NCBI GenBank assembly: GCA_029168955.1
Contig: JAPDOI010000358.1
Location: 310,001 to 374,000 of the forward strand
Direction of reading: 5' to 3'
DNA from: Aplectana chamaeleonis
Taxonomy: Eukaryota > Nematoda > Chromadorea > Rhabditida > Cosmocercidae
DNA: 64,000 bases
A program made the translations under genes and the position numbers. Positions 10,901-22,600 of the stretch are shown one piece after another; the first letter of the stretch is position 1, and each line of letters begins with the position of its first letter. Below the pieces are notes generated by a model. The model was not told the origin of the DNA, ran no database searches, and worked only from the letters and a program-made list of their open reading frames with translations.

Positions 10901-13900
10901 CGCGGTCGCAAACTCTTGGTATAACAATGGCCTGTGTGTGCGTGTGTGAGTGCGAGATTGAACGGAAACTCGGTGGGCCTGTCGTGGAAATTGACACCCG
11001 GCTGTCACATCCACTGCCCACGTATGCAGCTCGTGGAGTGTGAGCGCGCTTTCGTGTCAATGGGTAAAATCCCACAAGTACGCCGCCTAGCGGCGTGGAT
11101 GTGCACATTAGTAACCTATATGTCGAAGCGAAATTTTGTTGTGTTGGAACCAGGAATGTGCGGCAAACGATTTTGAGATTTCGGCAAACGGCATTCGGCA
11201 AGAAAATCGCAAAAACGGCCGGCAAACGGCAAAAAACCTCATCGCTTAGATTGACCCAAAAGTTACTCACACGTGCCGCTGTACTTTTTTTTTCCTTTTC
11301 TTTGTAATACTTAAGTCAACATTATAATAATTTCAATTCGAGGGAGTAGCTCCATTTCAAGGCATCACATGAACAAAAACAAGACGTGTGGGACCTCATG
11401 GAAATCAAAGAAATCGGCGCTGCGGCTTCGCGAGGAAGCGGCTCCGGCTCCTACCGGCACGGAAGCGGCACTATCGCGGAGTCGCAGCGACAATGTCATG
11501 CCGCCCCTGCAATATTGCCGCTGCGGCTCCGCGGTGGTGCCGCTGCGGCTCCGCGGTGGTGCCGCTGCGGCTCCGCGGTGGTGCCGCTGCGGTGGCTGCG
11601 CTCTGACATGTTGTTGTTGTTGTTGCCCATCATCCACCATACATACTGATCCTGGATCCAATTTCCGGCATATTGACGACGTCATCGAAGCAACATTGCT
11701 GGGATCCTCTTCTTTGGAGGATCCCTGAGTGGGGCGTTTTTCCACCCTCTTTTTTTTTATTTTTTTTTCTTTTTTTATTTCTTTTTCTTTTTTTCCATTT
11801 CAAATTCATTATTACATAATTAAAGTGACAGGAAATGGGCTACTTCCACTGGTTTGAGCCAGAGATCTTCCATTGTGAGGTGCGTTGGCTTTCCAGAGCA
11901 AGAGAACATGTGAGGTACCGTGTGTTCCTCAAGCCCGCAGTCTGGGCAAAGTGGGTTATCGGCTGCTCCTATCTTATGTAGATACCATTGCGACTTCAAA
12001 TAGAAACCGCTCCGGAGCTGAGATAGCGCTGCCCGACTTGTCGGGCGCTCTGACATAAATAGTGTTGACTGCGAGTAACCCTTATAAAATGAGCCACAAT
12101 GCAACTGGGTGGGTCCACGAACAAAAATACACACATGCGGTGCCTAAGTCCTCTGATAGGGACAGAAGGTATCCCCGTTATTGCGACCTAGGAGATACGG
12201 GATGAACGTCAAATTTGGGCTATAAAACCAGCAGCGAGAAAGAAAGAAAAATCACACAGAAATCGACGCGGGGTCGCTGATGCATCCTCGCGGAGTTCGT
12301 GCGGTTCCAACACGGAACTGCCACGGTACTGTCATGGCAACACCGCTGCGTTGTCGACCCTCAAGACACTGCAATAGATTCTCCACCGCACAGTAATCAT
12401 CACGGAGCTCCTGCGGTACTACGGTGAAACTATTGCGGCACAATCGAGGGTGGCTGTGCTTTCCTGGCACTGCCGCGGCGTAATTTCTCAGAGTCCCTGT
12501 CCACGTGTGTCGCACAAATGCTTCTGTGTCGCACAAGGGCTTCCTGCTTCTTGTAGCTACATGAGAATCTGTCTAAAATCTGGATCAAAAACTAAAGCAC
12601 CACTTTGGATTTCGACTATCTACTGCACTACATCCGAGAAAGTAATTACTTTCCGTATGATCATCCATCAGTTTTTGAGTCCTAGCAGATAAAATGATGG
12701 CAGCTCACTGCGTCAATGAATAGAGGGTGGGAGGGGAACTAAGAACCCGTGAAGCTTATACTCGCGACCATGAAGGCATGGTGGACCCAGATAATGAAAC
12801 ACCGCTTTTCCTTCTTTAGCATTCCATGAACACCGCGACGCAGTGTAATGTGTTGTGTGGGCGGCGATCAAGACAAAGCGCTGTTCATAGAGGCACCCAG
12901 AAGGGCTTGTAAGAGCCTTACACTATGCGTATCTAATGGCTCATAACGTGGCATGCGACTGCGTAGTTTCAGCAATGTCTGGTTCCTTTTCTGAAAATCT
13001 TCAAGTGAAAAGCTCGCGTTTAGCTGCAGTTTACCGCAAACTTACCGCGAATTATCTCGCGTTTTCGAACCCATTTACTACCACCACCAGATAAGCCAGA
13101 ACCCCGGATAATGGTTGAGCGAACAACGGATAATCGGATTACCTCTAGTGCCTACATGGCCGCGAGCATAGGCGGCGTCTCCTTTCAATGTTTTGCCGAG
13201 TTTTGCCGGAAAAAATAACAAAAATTTTGGCAAACGACAAACGGCAAAAAAGTCCCAAAAATGACCGACAACCGTCAAACGGCGATTGCCGCACATCCCT
13301 GGTTGGAACTCGTCCACACTCATTTTCACTTCTAACAAACTTCTCGCCTATCCGAGGCTTCCCTCTCTTTCCAGAACCACGAGAGTTAAGGGCACCAAGA
13401 ATTGTTTCTTATACACAAAGTGAGGTTCTCAATCCAGTTTACCCTGATTTTTAGAGCTTGGAAAATCGCGGCAACGGAAGAGTTCCGACGTAGTCTCTAC
13501 CATCGCTCCGCACACGCGCGCAAAGGAACAAAACCAATTTTGCTCCGAAATAGAGGTTTAATTTATACGACTCAGATGCATGGGCTGATTGTGAACTGAG
13601 GGAGTGCTTGCCTGCACTGTACTGTTTTTTTTTTCGCCTGCGCTGTACCTGTACACATCAGTGAATAACGTCTACCAGGTTTTAGGTGCGGTTAGGAATT
13701 GTGGGAGGACAAGCAGCCGGATTCTATAGTGCAGTGTTTACTCCTGATGCGCGAAAAGTGGTGGCATCTTCTTATTTTGGAGGGCTATATGCCTGGGTAT
13801 CGAAAGAGGTGACTCTATTCGGCAAGTCTTGATAGTTTCACTTCTCTGACTCTTAATTATGAAGGAGTCGGCGGATGAGTGGGATGCGGCACCCGTTCGC

Positions 13901-16266
13901 AGTGGTCATGTAGGGGAAGTCCGTGATGTGGCTTGGCATCCTCAAGGAAAGATGCTGTTTTCTGTCGGCGAGGACAAAACCACGAGGGCGTACATCCCGC
14001 AAAAGGTTCTGTTAACAGTTTGCTTGTAGAGGAGGTAGATATGGATGTAATTTACTTCAGAATGAGAAGATTTTCGTTGAAATCGCTCGACCTCAAGTAC
14101 ATGGTCACAGTATGCAGTGCATATCAGTGGTTTCCAAGTAGGTTTGCAATTTTCTGTGGTAAGCCCGAAGAATGGAACCGTAGTCTCCCACTTTTGCAGC
14201 TCCGTTATAGTGACAGGTTCTGAGGAGAAAATATTCCGCGCCTTCGAGGCTCCTCAGACTTTTGCACAAAGTGTGTGTAATGTTGCCGGTTTCGAGATGA
14301 CTGAGGTGCGTTATTTAGTTACTTATCTGGCGATTGCAAGCAGTGTTCTTGTCACTCAGGTTTTTGGTGATACCATTCTATCGCATTATGGAGCTCGAGT
14401 CCCCGCCCTCGGTCTATCTAACAAAGCGATCGATGAAGCTGAGGCTGCTCCTGAAGAAGACGGCGATGCTCACTGGGAGGAAGAAGCTTTTCAGGCTGCT
14501 CCCGTAGAGCTTCATGGTGGGTGCTTCATCTCGAACACGTGACGACCGCTTACACAGATACTAGGCCCAGCTCAGGGTAACGCAATGTTGCCTCTGATCT
14601 CTTGCAGATGCTCCAACTGAAGACGGCCTGCAGCAAAACACTTTGTGGCCGGAGATCCAGAAGCTCTACGGTCACGGCTACGAAGTTTATGCCATAGCCT
14701 CTAACCCGGCTGGCACCGTACTTGCTACGTCTTGCAAGGTGTGTTCATCTTCGATTTTTCTATTCTATGCATGAGATTAAGTTAAGTACAGCAAAAAAAA
14801 ATCAAAAAAATTAAAAATTCCACATTAAGGCTAGTCAGACTGAGGACGCTGTTATTGCGCTGTGGGACACGTTTGATTGGAGCAAGAAGTCCGAAATATT
14901 TGGTCAGGTTGATTTTTACTACTCTCAGGTCAGACCTAGATTAGCGGCGGAGGGTTCTTTACCCTAGCCTGCGAAGAGCCTAGCACACGGAGATCCTTGG
15001 TTTGGTACTACCCAGTGGCTGGTTCAATTTTCTTCGGCCTCTTCGATGAAGTGGATCGCTTTGCGGAGTGGAAAGTATGAGCGCTTGTTCACTTAGGCAC
15101 AGACACCGCTAGTTAACTTATAATATCCTTCTGCGGGGTACGCCTTTCTCTCAAGAGGCGTATGACTGGCATCGCGGGACGTTCTGGATTCTAACACCGC
15201 GGTAGACTCGTGGATTTTCTTAGTTTTCATGCTGTAGTGGTTATTGTAACGAAAAGTTTACACCACTTGTCACATGCCTTACTAAACTGCGTCTGATAGC
15301 CTAGATATTTAACAGAAACACATGCTTTTTAATGCATTTTACAAGTGCAGAAGTAAGCATTGGTGGTCTTTAAAAAACCGCTGGTTATGACAAGGTTGTC
15401 TCCAATGTATATGTGAATCTCACTGGAAAACGTTCTGTAACTGCATGTTATTTTGATTTCAGGTCATCAATTAACAGTTACTCAGTTTGAGTGGAGCCCT
15501 GATGGTAGAAGACTGTTGAGTGTGAGCAGGGATAGAAGGGCGATTCTGTACCATGAACAAAATGCAGATAGTACGTGGAGTGATAGTTTTCAGAATCAAA
15601 AAATCTTTCTTTATTGATCCAGAAGAAATTCAGACTCTGTTCCAGTGAATGGTTTCTGTTATGAAAAGTTGTGGTCATCCGGAAAGGAACACTCACGAAT
15701 TATTTGGTCGTGTTGCTGGTTTGGAGACTCGCAGCACTTCGCAACTGCGTCGCGAGACATGCAGGTGATTCTTCGTACTACCCTTAGATCTATGGATGCT
15801 TGAAGACAAAGTAACGGTTCAATGTTTATAGGTTATTGTATGGAGTCATAACGACACGAAAACACACGCGATCAACTCGTTCAAATGTGGGCAACCGGCA
15901 ACGAGTGTAGCGGTCTGCTGTGGGAGTCAACTAAAGTAACGTACACTTACCTCCACCAGTGGAGAAGTCTAATCATGAGCATAAAAGATGGATCCTTGTC
16001 TCCAGAGATTCCATTATTGCGGTCGGTCTTCAAGATGGTTCACTTATATTTTTGAAAGTGGAGGGCGACCAGCTCCAACTTCTTTCCAAGCTCTTCGCTC
16101 CAGCTTTATCCGTGGACAGCCCAATTACACGCCTAAGGTTGCCCTAGATTTCAAAAAACTAACAAAAACCTTACCTGAGCCGTTTAGGACCAATCCATCG
16201 AATCGATGCCAGATGGCTGTAGCTGGAAGTGATGGAAAGCTGCGCCTGCTACAGTTGGTGGTGTAA
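7992..16266 (+). CDS. ELP2: Elongator complex protein 2 (WD40), 5' exon(s) missing
   Basis: ELP2 is a double WD40-propeller subunit of Elongator, which modifies the wobble uridine of tRNAs in the cytoplasm. The 19 exons are 7992-8084, 8150-8223, 8419-8557, 8739-8809, 9412-9475, 9531-9668, 9731-9894, 13686-13808, 13865-14005, 14061-14137, 14200-14305, 14360-14516, 14608-14738, 14830-14902, 15463-15574, 15623-15764, 15832-15935, 16006-16137 and 16188-16266. All phases agree, giving about 705 aa. Diagnostic blocks include [70 protein letters not shown] and HSRIIWSC. Human ELP2 is 826 aa and about 75 N-terminal residues are unaccounted for, so the start is missing. The exon at 8150-8223 is the least certain. 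The gene is convergent with SSRP1. Confidence 0.88.
8837..9301 (-). CDS. Hypothetical 154-aa ORF antisense in an ELP2 intron
   Basis: An uninterrupted 154-codon frame lies on the minus strand wholly inside the 602-bp ELP2 intron (8810-9411). It starts with [12 protein letters not shown] directly after an in-frame TAA and ends ...[11 protein letters not shown]. The composition is mixed and protein-like, with hydrophobic stretches such as [14 protein letters not shown] but no signal peptide, repeats or motif I can name. It could be a nested gene, an exon of one, or a chance ORF in AT-rich sequence. No splice partner was found. I assign no function. Confidence 0.3.
   Translation of the reverse strand: MSSHQRNGNITNTSINLFDVVSLQMQSTDHVIQLFSGTILLTEINEQRSKKLVLFSDTSADIIRVSQVLSNSFSANEWINAHFKGEINFRRIFLTSFELLVVNSSRSKFGLSRKCEISLIEKNSQVIFKSWISFEDEKSKANYKLTIEKLQLIY
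10137..10557. mobile_element. Harbinger-like MITE, copy 1 (TTA target duplication)
   Basis: The left end is GGCCATTGTTATAC and the right end is its inverse, GTATAACAGTGGCC. Both are flanked by TTA (10134-10136 and 10558-10560), the 3-bp TWA-type duplication of PIF/Harbinger. The interior is GC-rich and contains a near-perfect hairpin at 10262-10336 with about 30-bp arms. It has no coding capacity. Sister copies are at 10581 and 33208. Confidence 0.7.
10581..10932. mobile_element. Harbinger-like MITE, copy 2 (TGT flanks)
   Basis: This has the same termini as copy 1 (GGCCATTGTTATAC ... GTATAACAATGGCC), 24 bp downstream of it. It is flanked by TGT on both sides (10578-10580 and 10933-10935), so again a 3-bp duplication. 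It shares GC-rich interior blocks with copy 1, including AACATCCCTTTTCGAGCCAG. Non-coding, within the large ELP2 intron. Confidence 0.65.
11513..11597 (+). repeat. 22-bp GC-rich tandem repeat
   Basis: The unit GCCGCTGCGGCTCCGCGGTGGT repeats about 3.5 times; the unit is 22 bp but partial units blur the edges. It keeps several frames open on both strands, producing spurious Ala/Arg/Gly-rich ORFs around 11365-11745. It lies inside the hAT-type element. Confidence 0.7.
11610..12044 (-). mobile_element. 5'-truncated J1-family Jockey-like retrotransposon
   Basis: A minus-strand fragment encodes the J1 C-terminus ([26 protein letters not shown] and the Cys/His finger [17 protein letters not shown], ending HFLSL). 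A 3' UTR and a (CAA)n tail follow. It is flanked by the 12-bp duplication GCGCTCTGACAT (11598-11609 and 12045-12056). 5' truncation with target duplication is standard for non-LTR insertion. It is inserted into the hAT-type element, so it is younger than that element. Confidence 0.75.
13302..13685. other. Rest of the ELP2 intron, nothing recognised
   Basis: This runs from the right hAT target duplication to the 3' splice site before the exon at 13686. It contains a short T-run near 13630 and no frame or repeat that I can assign. Confidence 0.5.
14903..15462. other. ELP2 intron, nothing recognised
   Basis: A 560-bp intron between the exons ending at 14902 and starting at 15463. The splice sites join EIFG to HQLTVTQ in frame. 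No repeat or ORF was recognised in it. Confidence 0.6.
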
Positions 16267-16510
16267 ACCGTCCATATCCACAATTTCGAAGTTAGTTATT
16301 TCGAAGTTAATTTAGCTTGTGTATGCGCGTGAGTATGCGGAGCTAGGTGAGAGATAGCACGAAAGTGTGGGAGAGGAGACACAGCGTACGCGCGCACACG
16401 CACGCGATCGACAGAAATGAATTTGGCTTCGAAATAGATGTTTGGCCAGGCTCATCATTTTGTTATCTTGTTGAGTTTTGATTGTTGTGTTTTATGTGTA
16501 TCTGTGACTG

Positions 16511-16516
16511 AATAAA
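16511..16516 (+). terminator. Likely ELP2 polyadenylation signal AATAAA
   Basis: A canonical AATAAA lies 245 bp after the ELP2 stop at 16266. It is 125 bp short of the SSRP1 stop codon at 16641 on the opposite strand. The two 3' UTRs must therefore abut or overlap. Confidence 0.5.
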
Positions 16517-16640
16517 AATAAGTATTAGAGATCTTCATTTCACGCACATTTTCAAAATAAAACGAGATAACCATCAACATTTCGAGGTTTGAACAGAAGC
16601 AAGTTTCGTCACAGTTTCACCAGCGTTGAAGTTTCCGGGA

Positions 16641-19600
16641 TTAGTCACTGGCGTCATCAGAACTCTGAATTAGTGGCATAATAGCCAAATATAAAATGAA
16701 TAAAGCCGCTCAACACTCACTTCTTCCGCATTCACTTCCTCCTTGACGTCCACAATCTCCTTCTTCACTTCCTTGGTTTCCTTGGGTCTGAGAGGCTTAT
16801 CATCATCGTCATCAGAATCATCACTGTCACTTATGTATTCCTTTGATTTTGCCTTCAGTGGTGAACTGAAAAAATGTGATTGTTCATAGTAATCGTCGTT
16901 GAGGTACGCGAAAAGGAGACATACGGTCCAGATGCCTTCTTCTTTTCTTTAGAAGCGTCTTTCGTCTCGGAGGATGCTGGCTTTCCTCCCCCGGACTTCT
17001 TATACTCCTTCATCTCAGCATCATATCGCTCCCGATCCTCCGCCGCTTTTTTCTCCCACGGCTGAAACAGGATGGATGAGAAAAACAGCTTATGACTCGC
17101 GTAGGATGGCCAAAATGCACTTTTTAAGGTCAACCGGGAATGTGCGTAATAGAAAATTTCGAATTGCCTCAGAAAAAGAAGCCGTCCGCTGATAGAGATA
17201 TGGGAAGAACGTGTGCACAGTTCACTCCATGGCTATGATCGACGACAAGTTGTACGTCGGATCGATGTTTTCTGCCAAAGGCAAATAGACTACGAGCCGC
17301 CTAACCTAGTTTAAAGGCAGGGTTCGCGATACAAACGATTTTTGAGCTCCCTTAATGATAATCTAAATTTTATTTATTTATTTATTATATGCACTCAAGG
17401 TGCTCAAGACTACACAGTGAAATAAAAAAGTGGCTAAGGTTATTTTAGGAAAGCAATAACAACAAATACACCATGATCAACAAATGAAAGAGAACACTGA
17501 GGGTGCGAATTGGAATAGAGGAAATTCCGTAAAACATTGCATTAGGGCAAGTCCTGATCCGTGACAAACAAAAAAATTATCCATCCCCTCTTCAATCGGG
17601 TAAACATTGAGACTGTGGCAGGTAGCTGATAGAGGAAAAAAGGAAGGTTTTAGTCACGTATTTAGCAGTTTTGCCTTGACCTTTGGTTTTTACCCTTTTG
17701 CTTGGCATTTAGAGATCCCGAAAAAATACAACAGTTGTCTGTGATCTGAAAGAGCAGGGGGGTGTACTACCAACACTGGTGAAGAGGTCAGCCTGGGCAA
17801 CGCAACTAACTTGATGTTATTTTTGATCATCAAAAAAGTTGCAAGTCGTGAAAAAACCGGAAATTTGAGAGAAAACGCTCAAAAATAAGGTGTAACGGCT
17901 AATTACAGGTGTCGGCCAGCCCCCTAATTAACGAGATTTTCATTATTGCTTCACTATTGTCTTTTATTTTGCTGTTAGTATAGTCAGTAGTCTCCAGAAG
18001 TGCTCAGAAATTACAATAGAAGCAAAATAAAAGTTGACAAAACAAGCATTTACAGAAATGTCGATAATCGGGGCGGGTGGACACCAAGCAATAGCTTAAT
18101 TCTGAGCGTCTTTTCTACAACTTTTCACTTATTTTCACATTTTTGACGGCCAGATCTACCTTCTCATGAGTATAGCACAACAACCGTTTTTATCGTGAAC
18201 CCTGCCTTCAAGCTACGAACCTGCACATAATTCACAATATACTTATTTTAAATACGGTAAGAAATGACAATTTATTTAGTTAGCTAGTTCATGTTGTCTC
18301 CAAAGTACCTCTAGTGATGCATACTGTAAGGTTTGGTCCTATAGTTGGCCACTCTCAGCAGTGGTTTAGAGAGTCCACCGCGCTCTACCGGAGCAGATAT
18401 GACACTGCACAAGCTCCACTTCTAACTTAGCGCGGCGTCTACTTGAAGTCATACGACTGCTGCATAGGAAGCCATGCTGGTAGAAGTATAACTACTGGAT
18501 ACTATGAACATTCTGTATTACCCAACTCTAACCATGAACACTCGAATATGTATCGATACGGCATTATCCCCGCACAGGAATACGGTGTTGATGCCCAATG
18601 ATTCCCTCACGAATTCCGGATTGCGTGTCAAATGCATTTTGAAATCGTTAATCATTCGACATGAGACCAGGAAAGCCTTTAGGCATATTTCATATTCCTA
18701 CTGCAAGCGCGGCGCGCACGAACTGCCCGCCCAAGCCGCCATGACAGTTTCACCACCTTAAAGGCAGTGTTTACGAAGGTTTTCATTTCCGAGTTTTTCA
18801 CATAAAACAAAGCGTTGGCCTCCAAGTGTTTCCAAAATTACGAAGAAACGGCGAGAAACGCATTAAAACGTCGTATTTAAGTGACATTATTCTATAACAT
18901 GGAGTAGTTGTCCGGTTGGATGAACATGTTCATTGTGGTTGTCACCGGTGAAAAATGGGGTCAGTAGAAAATGGAAAAATATTTTATGCAAAACAGTATT
19001 AGTTAGGGTCCGAAGAAAGGGACGGAGCAACAGAAAGCACAAAATGGCAAAGGACGGGTCCACAAAACATTTCATCGTTACAACGAACAGTTCCTGTGAG
19101 AGTAAAGTGGCGGGGTGAGAGTTAAGAATTTCGTGCCCTTTGGCTCCGTTTTTCTCAGTTTCTCCGTCATTTTAGTTCCACCCGGGGCTCAATTCATCGA
19201 TTTCGCGAATAATCTCAAAATTGAAGATTATCGTGAACACTGGCTTTAACTGATGCTCGCTTCTCAATTCACGTCCACTCCAACAAAAATAATTCTGGGA
19301 GTACCCTACGCTACCGTACACGCAAATGCAAGCCAGAAATTTCTGTGCATGTCTACAGGGTGTTCCATAATTATTTGCGCGCACATATTCAGGTGTTTTT
19401 TGGGCATAACATTGTATTTCGAAAATATCGAGTATGACTGTATTTATAGTGGAGTCCACCAAGAGTGTCTCATTTACTTATCAATGAGAAGCGGTCGATT
19501 GGAGATCAATGAACATGAAACTCATTGCAGCACAACCGCTCTCGCTCAATCGGTATCAAGCGCGCTGGTATGGGATTCATGCTCATTGATCCCCAGCCGA

Positions 19601-22600
19601 CCGCTCCTTATTGAGAAAGTAAATGAGACACCTCTTGGTGAACTCCACTATACTTATACTACTGCTGACGTATGACAGCGGCCAGATCTCAAAATATCCG
19701 CCATCTGTTTGAATACCGGCTCGAAGTCGTCTCAGCAAAACATCGCAGCAGTCACGGAGGTAGTCGTCATTCGTTTCATCGAAGGCTTTCTTGAGTGCAG
19801 CCTTTCGGTAGGCCGAAATTATATGTCGAGATTTGCAGACCTCAGACTCGATCACGGACCACACTAAAATGCCTAAGAGGTGCAGGTCCGGCGAGCAGGA
19901 AGACCATTCATCGAGCGCGTTTATCGCAGGAATGCTAGCGACGACACCACCCTCGAAAAATTTCGCCGTCTGTGCCTACCCACGGCAAAATGTAAAGCAC
20001 CAGGGTCTGCTGCCGAATCGGGAGGTTCAATAGCAACTCAAAGCGATCTCCGGGAATGTTTTCCTAAACTTCCCTGCTGATTTTCATGCCAGAATCCACA
20101 GAAGGCGGCAGAGTTCTGTCCTCGCTAGCGGCGCCTCCCAAAACCATAACAGAAGCCGTATCAGCCGTCCATTCTAAGTTTTTTTCTTGCAGTAGCGCCT
20201 CCTTGGTACTTGCGGCAGCAAACAAATCGCTCCCGCACTTCATTATCGGATAAACACTGAAAAAATTTTCCATCTAAACAGGTCACGGCGCGCTGCGCGA
20301 CTCCGGTGCAACGGAGGAGGAGCTTCCAGCACTTCTGGTCTTCTTCTTCTTCTTCTTATCGGCCACATCAGAGCATCTCCTCATAGGCGTAAAAAGGCAG
20401 CCACATCGCACGGGTTCTTCCACATATCCATAACTGTTAGAGGTCGGCCTTGCAGGAGATGAAAATAAATGAAATGAATCGTGCCCTGAGTTGTGGCAGT
20501 CGGGACATTCGTCAGGGATCGACGAATCGATCTTATGGACGAAGGCCTTGAGGTGTGAGGAGTGTCCACAACGTAGACCTGCCAGGATGACGCGTGTACG
20601 TCTAGGTAGGTGCATTTCGCTGTCATCGATCTTGGGGGGGGGGCGTCACCGAGAATGGGATTTGGAGGAGCACTGGAGAGGTATTCATTGACAAATCGGG
20701 TATGCTCCAGTTGCAGCAGTCTGACGCGATTGAGCTCCGACGTCTCCCAACGTTGATGATCCAAGACAGAGACTGCAGCATGAAGTGGCGAGCGAATATG
20801 TCGGAAATGGGGACCAGATGACAGTAGGGGGAAACTAGGGTGTGTGGAATTCCTTACAATGCCAACATGGAACTGTTGCGACTGGAGTTGACAATGCTGC
20901 TTTACAGGAAGCAGCGAACACTCTCGATGTAGATGAGATATCGGTGTGGATCTAGGGCATCCAATGATCACGCGTAGAGCAGTGTTATGTGCACGCTGAA
21001 GCTTGCTCCAAGAGGCTTCCGACAGGTGTCTTGACCATATTGGGGCTCCATATTCCAGCACCGGCTGCACCATAGCCCTGTAGGTGGTTCGCAAAATTTC
21101 CTTAGAGCTGCCCCATGTAGTGCCTGCTAGCGAACGTAGAATGTTGTTACGTGTGTTGGCAGCAGCAGCTCGAATACGTGTGTTTGCGTGAAAACGCAGT
21201 GACGGGTCCAGGAATACTTCGAGTAGACGAGGGTGTTTTGATAAGAGCAGCATATTTCCTTCCCAAAGAACCTTGGGATGCAGCTTGTGTTGTTGTTGTT
21301 GCCCATCCTCCATCATAGACACGGATCCTGGTTCCAATTTTCGGCATGTAGACGAATCATCGAATCGAGTGGCTGGGATCCCCTTCTTTGGAGGATCCCT
21401 GATGGAGCTTTCTTTGGCCCTCTTTTTTTCATTCTATTTTTTTTAATATATATATTCTTAAAAATTTTTTTCTTTTCTTTTTTTCTTTTTCTTATCAAAG
21501 TGACAGAAAATTGGCTGCTTCCACGGGTTTGAGCCAGAGATCTTCAATTGTGAGATGCGTTGGCTTTGTAGCGCATGAGAACATGTGAGGTACTGTGTGT
21601 TCCTCCAGACTGCATTCCGGGCATAGTGGATTATCTGCTGCTCCAATCTTATGAAGATACCACTGCGACTTCGAGTAGTAATCACTCCGAAGCTGGGATA
21701 GCGCTGCTCGACTTGATCTTGGTAAAGTCTCTTCTTCTTTCGCGATTTGCGGCGGTGGTCCATTTAGTAAAGCAGAGTTCATATTACCCAAGAAATCCTT
21801 CACAAACTTCTTGTGGACTTCTTTGCGGATGTTCTCAGCATTTCCTGGCCTTACCGTCATTGGGGGGGACAGTTCTGACGTGCCTCCTAATCTGTCGTGG
21901 CGGCGCCGGCTTCCTCATCATGTCGTGGGAGGGGTGTTCAGGGTCGAGTGCCGCAACTGTTCGATATTGGAGTGACAGCATTTCATTATGGGCCTGCACT
22001 GGCATGATTCCAGATTCGTTACTGAGGTGGGTTGTGCTCGCCATTGCCAGGCTTCCCGTCGCAGTTCTCAGAGCTGCATTTTGACAAGCTTGTAGCCGAT
22101 CCCAGTGTGACGAGGCCAGTAGCGGACTCCATGCAGGGGCTGCGTAAGACAACACTGATTGTCCGATGGCACGATAGGTAGTAGTTAGCAGCTCTTTGTT
22201 TTGTCCCCAGTTTCTTCCTGCCAGAGCTTTCAGGAGGTTTGCTCGCTTTGCTGTCTTCTTGCAAACTGCCTCAGCGTGTAAACGTCCCGTCATCATCGTG
22301 TCGAACTGATAACCAAGAATCGTAGGGTTTCTTTCGTGCGAAATTTGCACCCCGTTAATGAAAACTTTGTGCACGTACTTCGCTTGAGCAGTGTGGGTCG
22401 TCAGCAGGGAAACAGTGGTCTTTTGAGGTGACAGTTGTAAATGAAGGTCTTCCAAGGCCTTTGTTAATATTGGTAGGTAGTCGTTGAGATGTTTCTCACA
22501 AGTTGTAACGTCAGGGTCCGACGCGATCAGTGTGAGGTCGTCTGCGTATCCAATGAGATTTACTTCTGGTGGGGGTCTCGGTAGGTCGGCGATGTAGAAC

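Larger units (their letters stand above)
11151..13301. mobile_element. hAT-type DNA element in an ELP2 intron, perfect 8-bp TSD
   Basis: The left end is CAGGAATGTGCGGCAAACG and the right end is the inverse, GCCGCACATCCCTG. The element is flanked by perfect 8-bp direct repeats GTTGGAAC (11143-11150 and 13302-13309), as expected for hAT insertion. Both subterminal regions are packed with CGGCAAACGGCAA-like motifs, plausible transposase-binding repeats. The 2151-bp interior holds a GC-rich tandem repeat and a 5'-truncated J1 copy. I found no transposase frame, so it is non-autonomous or gutted. Confidence 0.72.

Noticed and set aside
11365..11745. Several overlapping ORFs of 70-126 codons on both strands
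   Set aside because: They are products of the 22-bp GC-rich tandem repeat and flanking low-complexity sequence; the peptides are Arg/Ala/Ser-rich and unrelated between frames.
12045..12134. N-terminal extension of the frame ending at 11820
   Set aside because: Sequence beyond 12044 is past the J1 target duplication and belongs to the surrounding hAT-type element.
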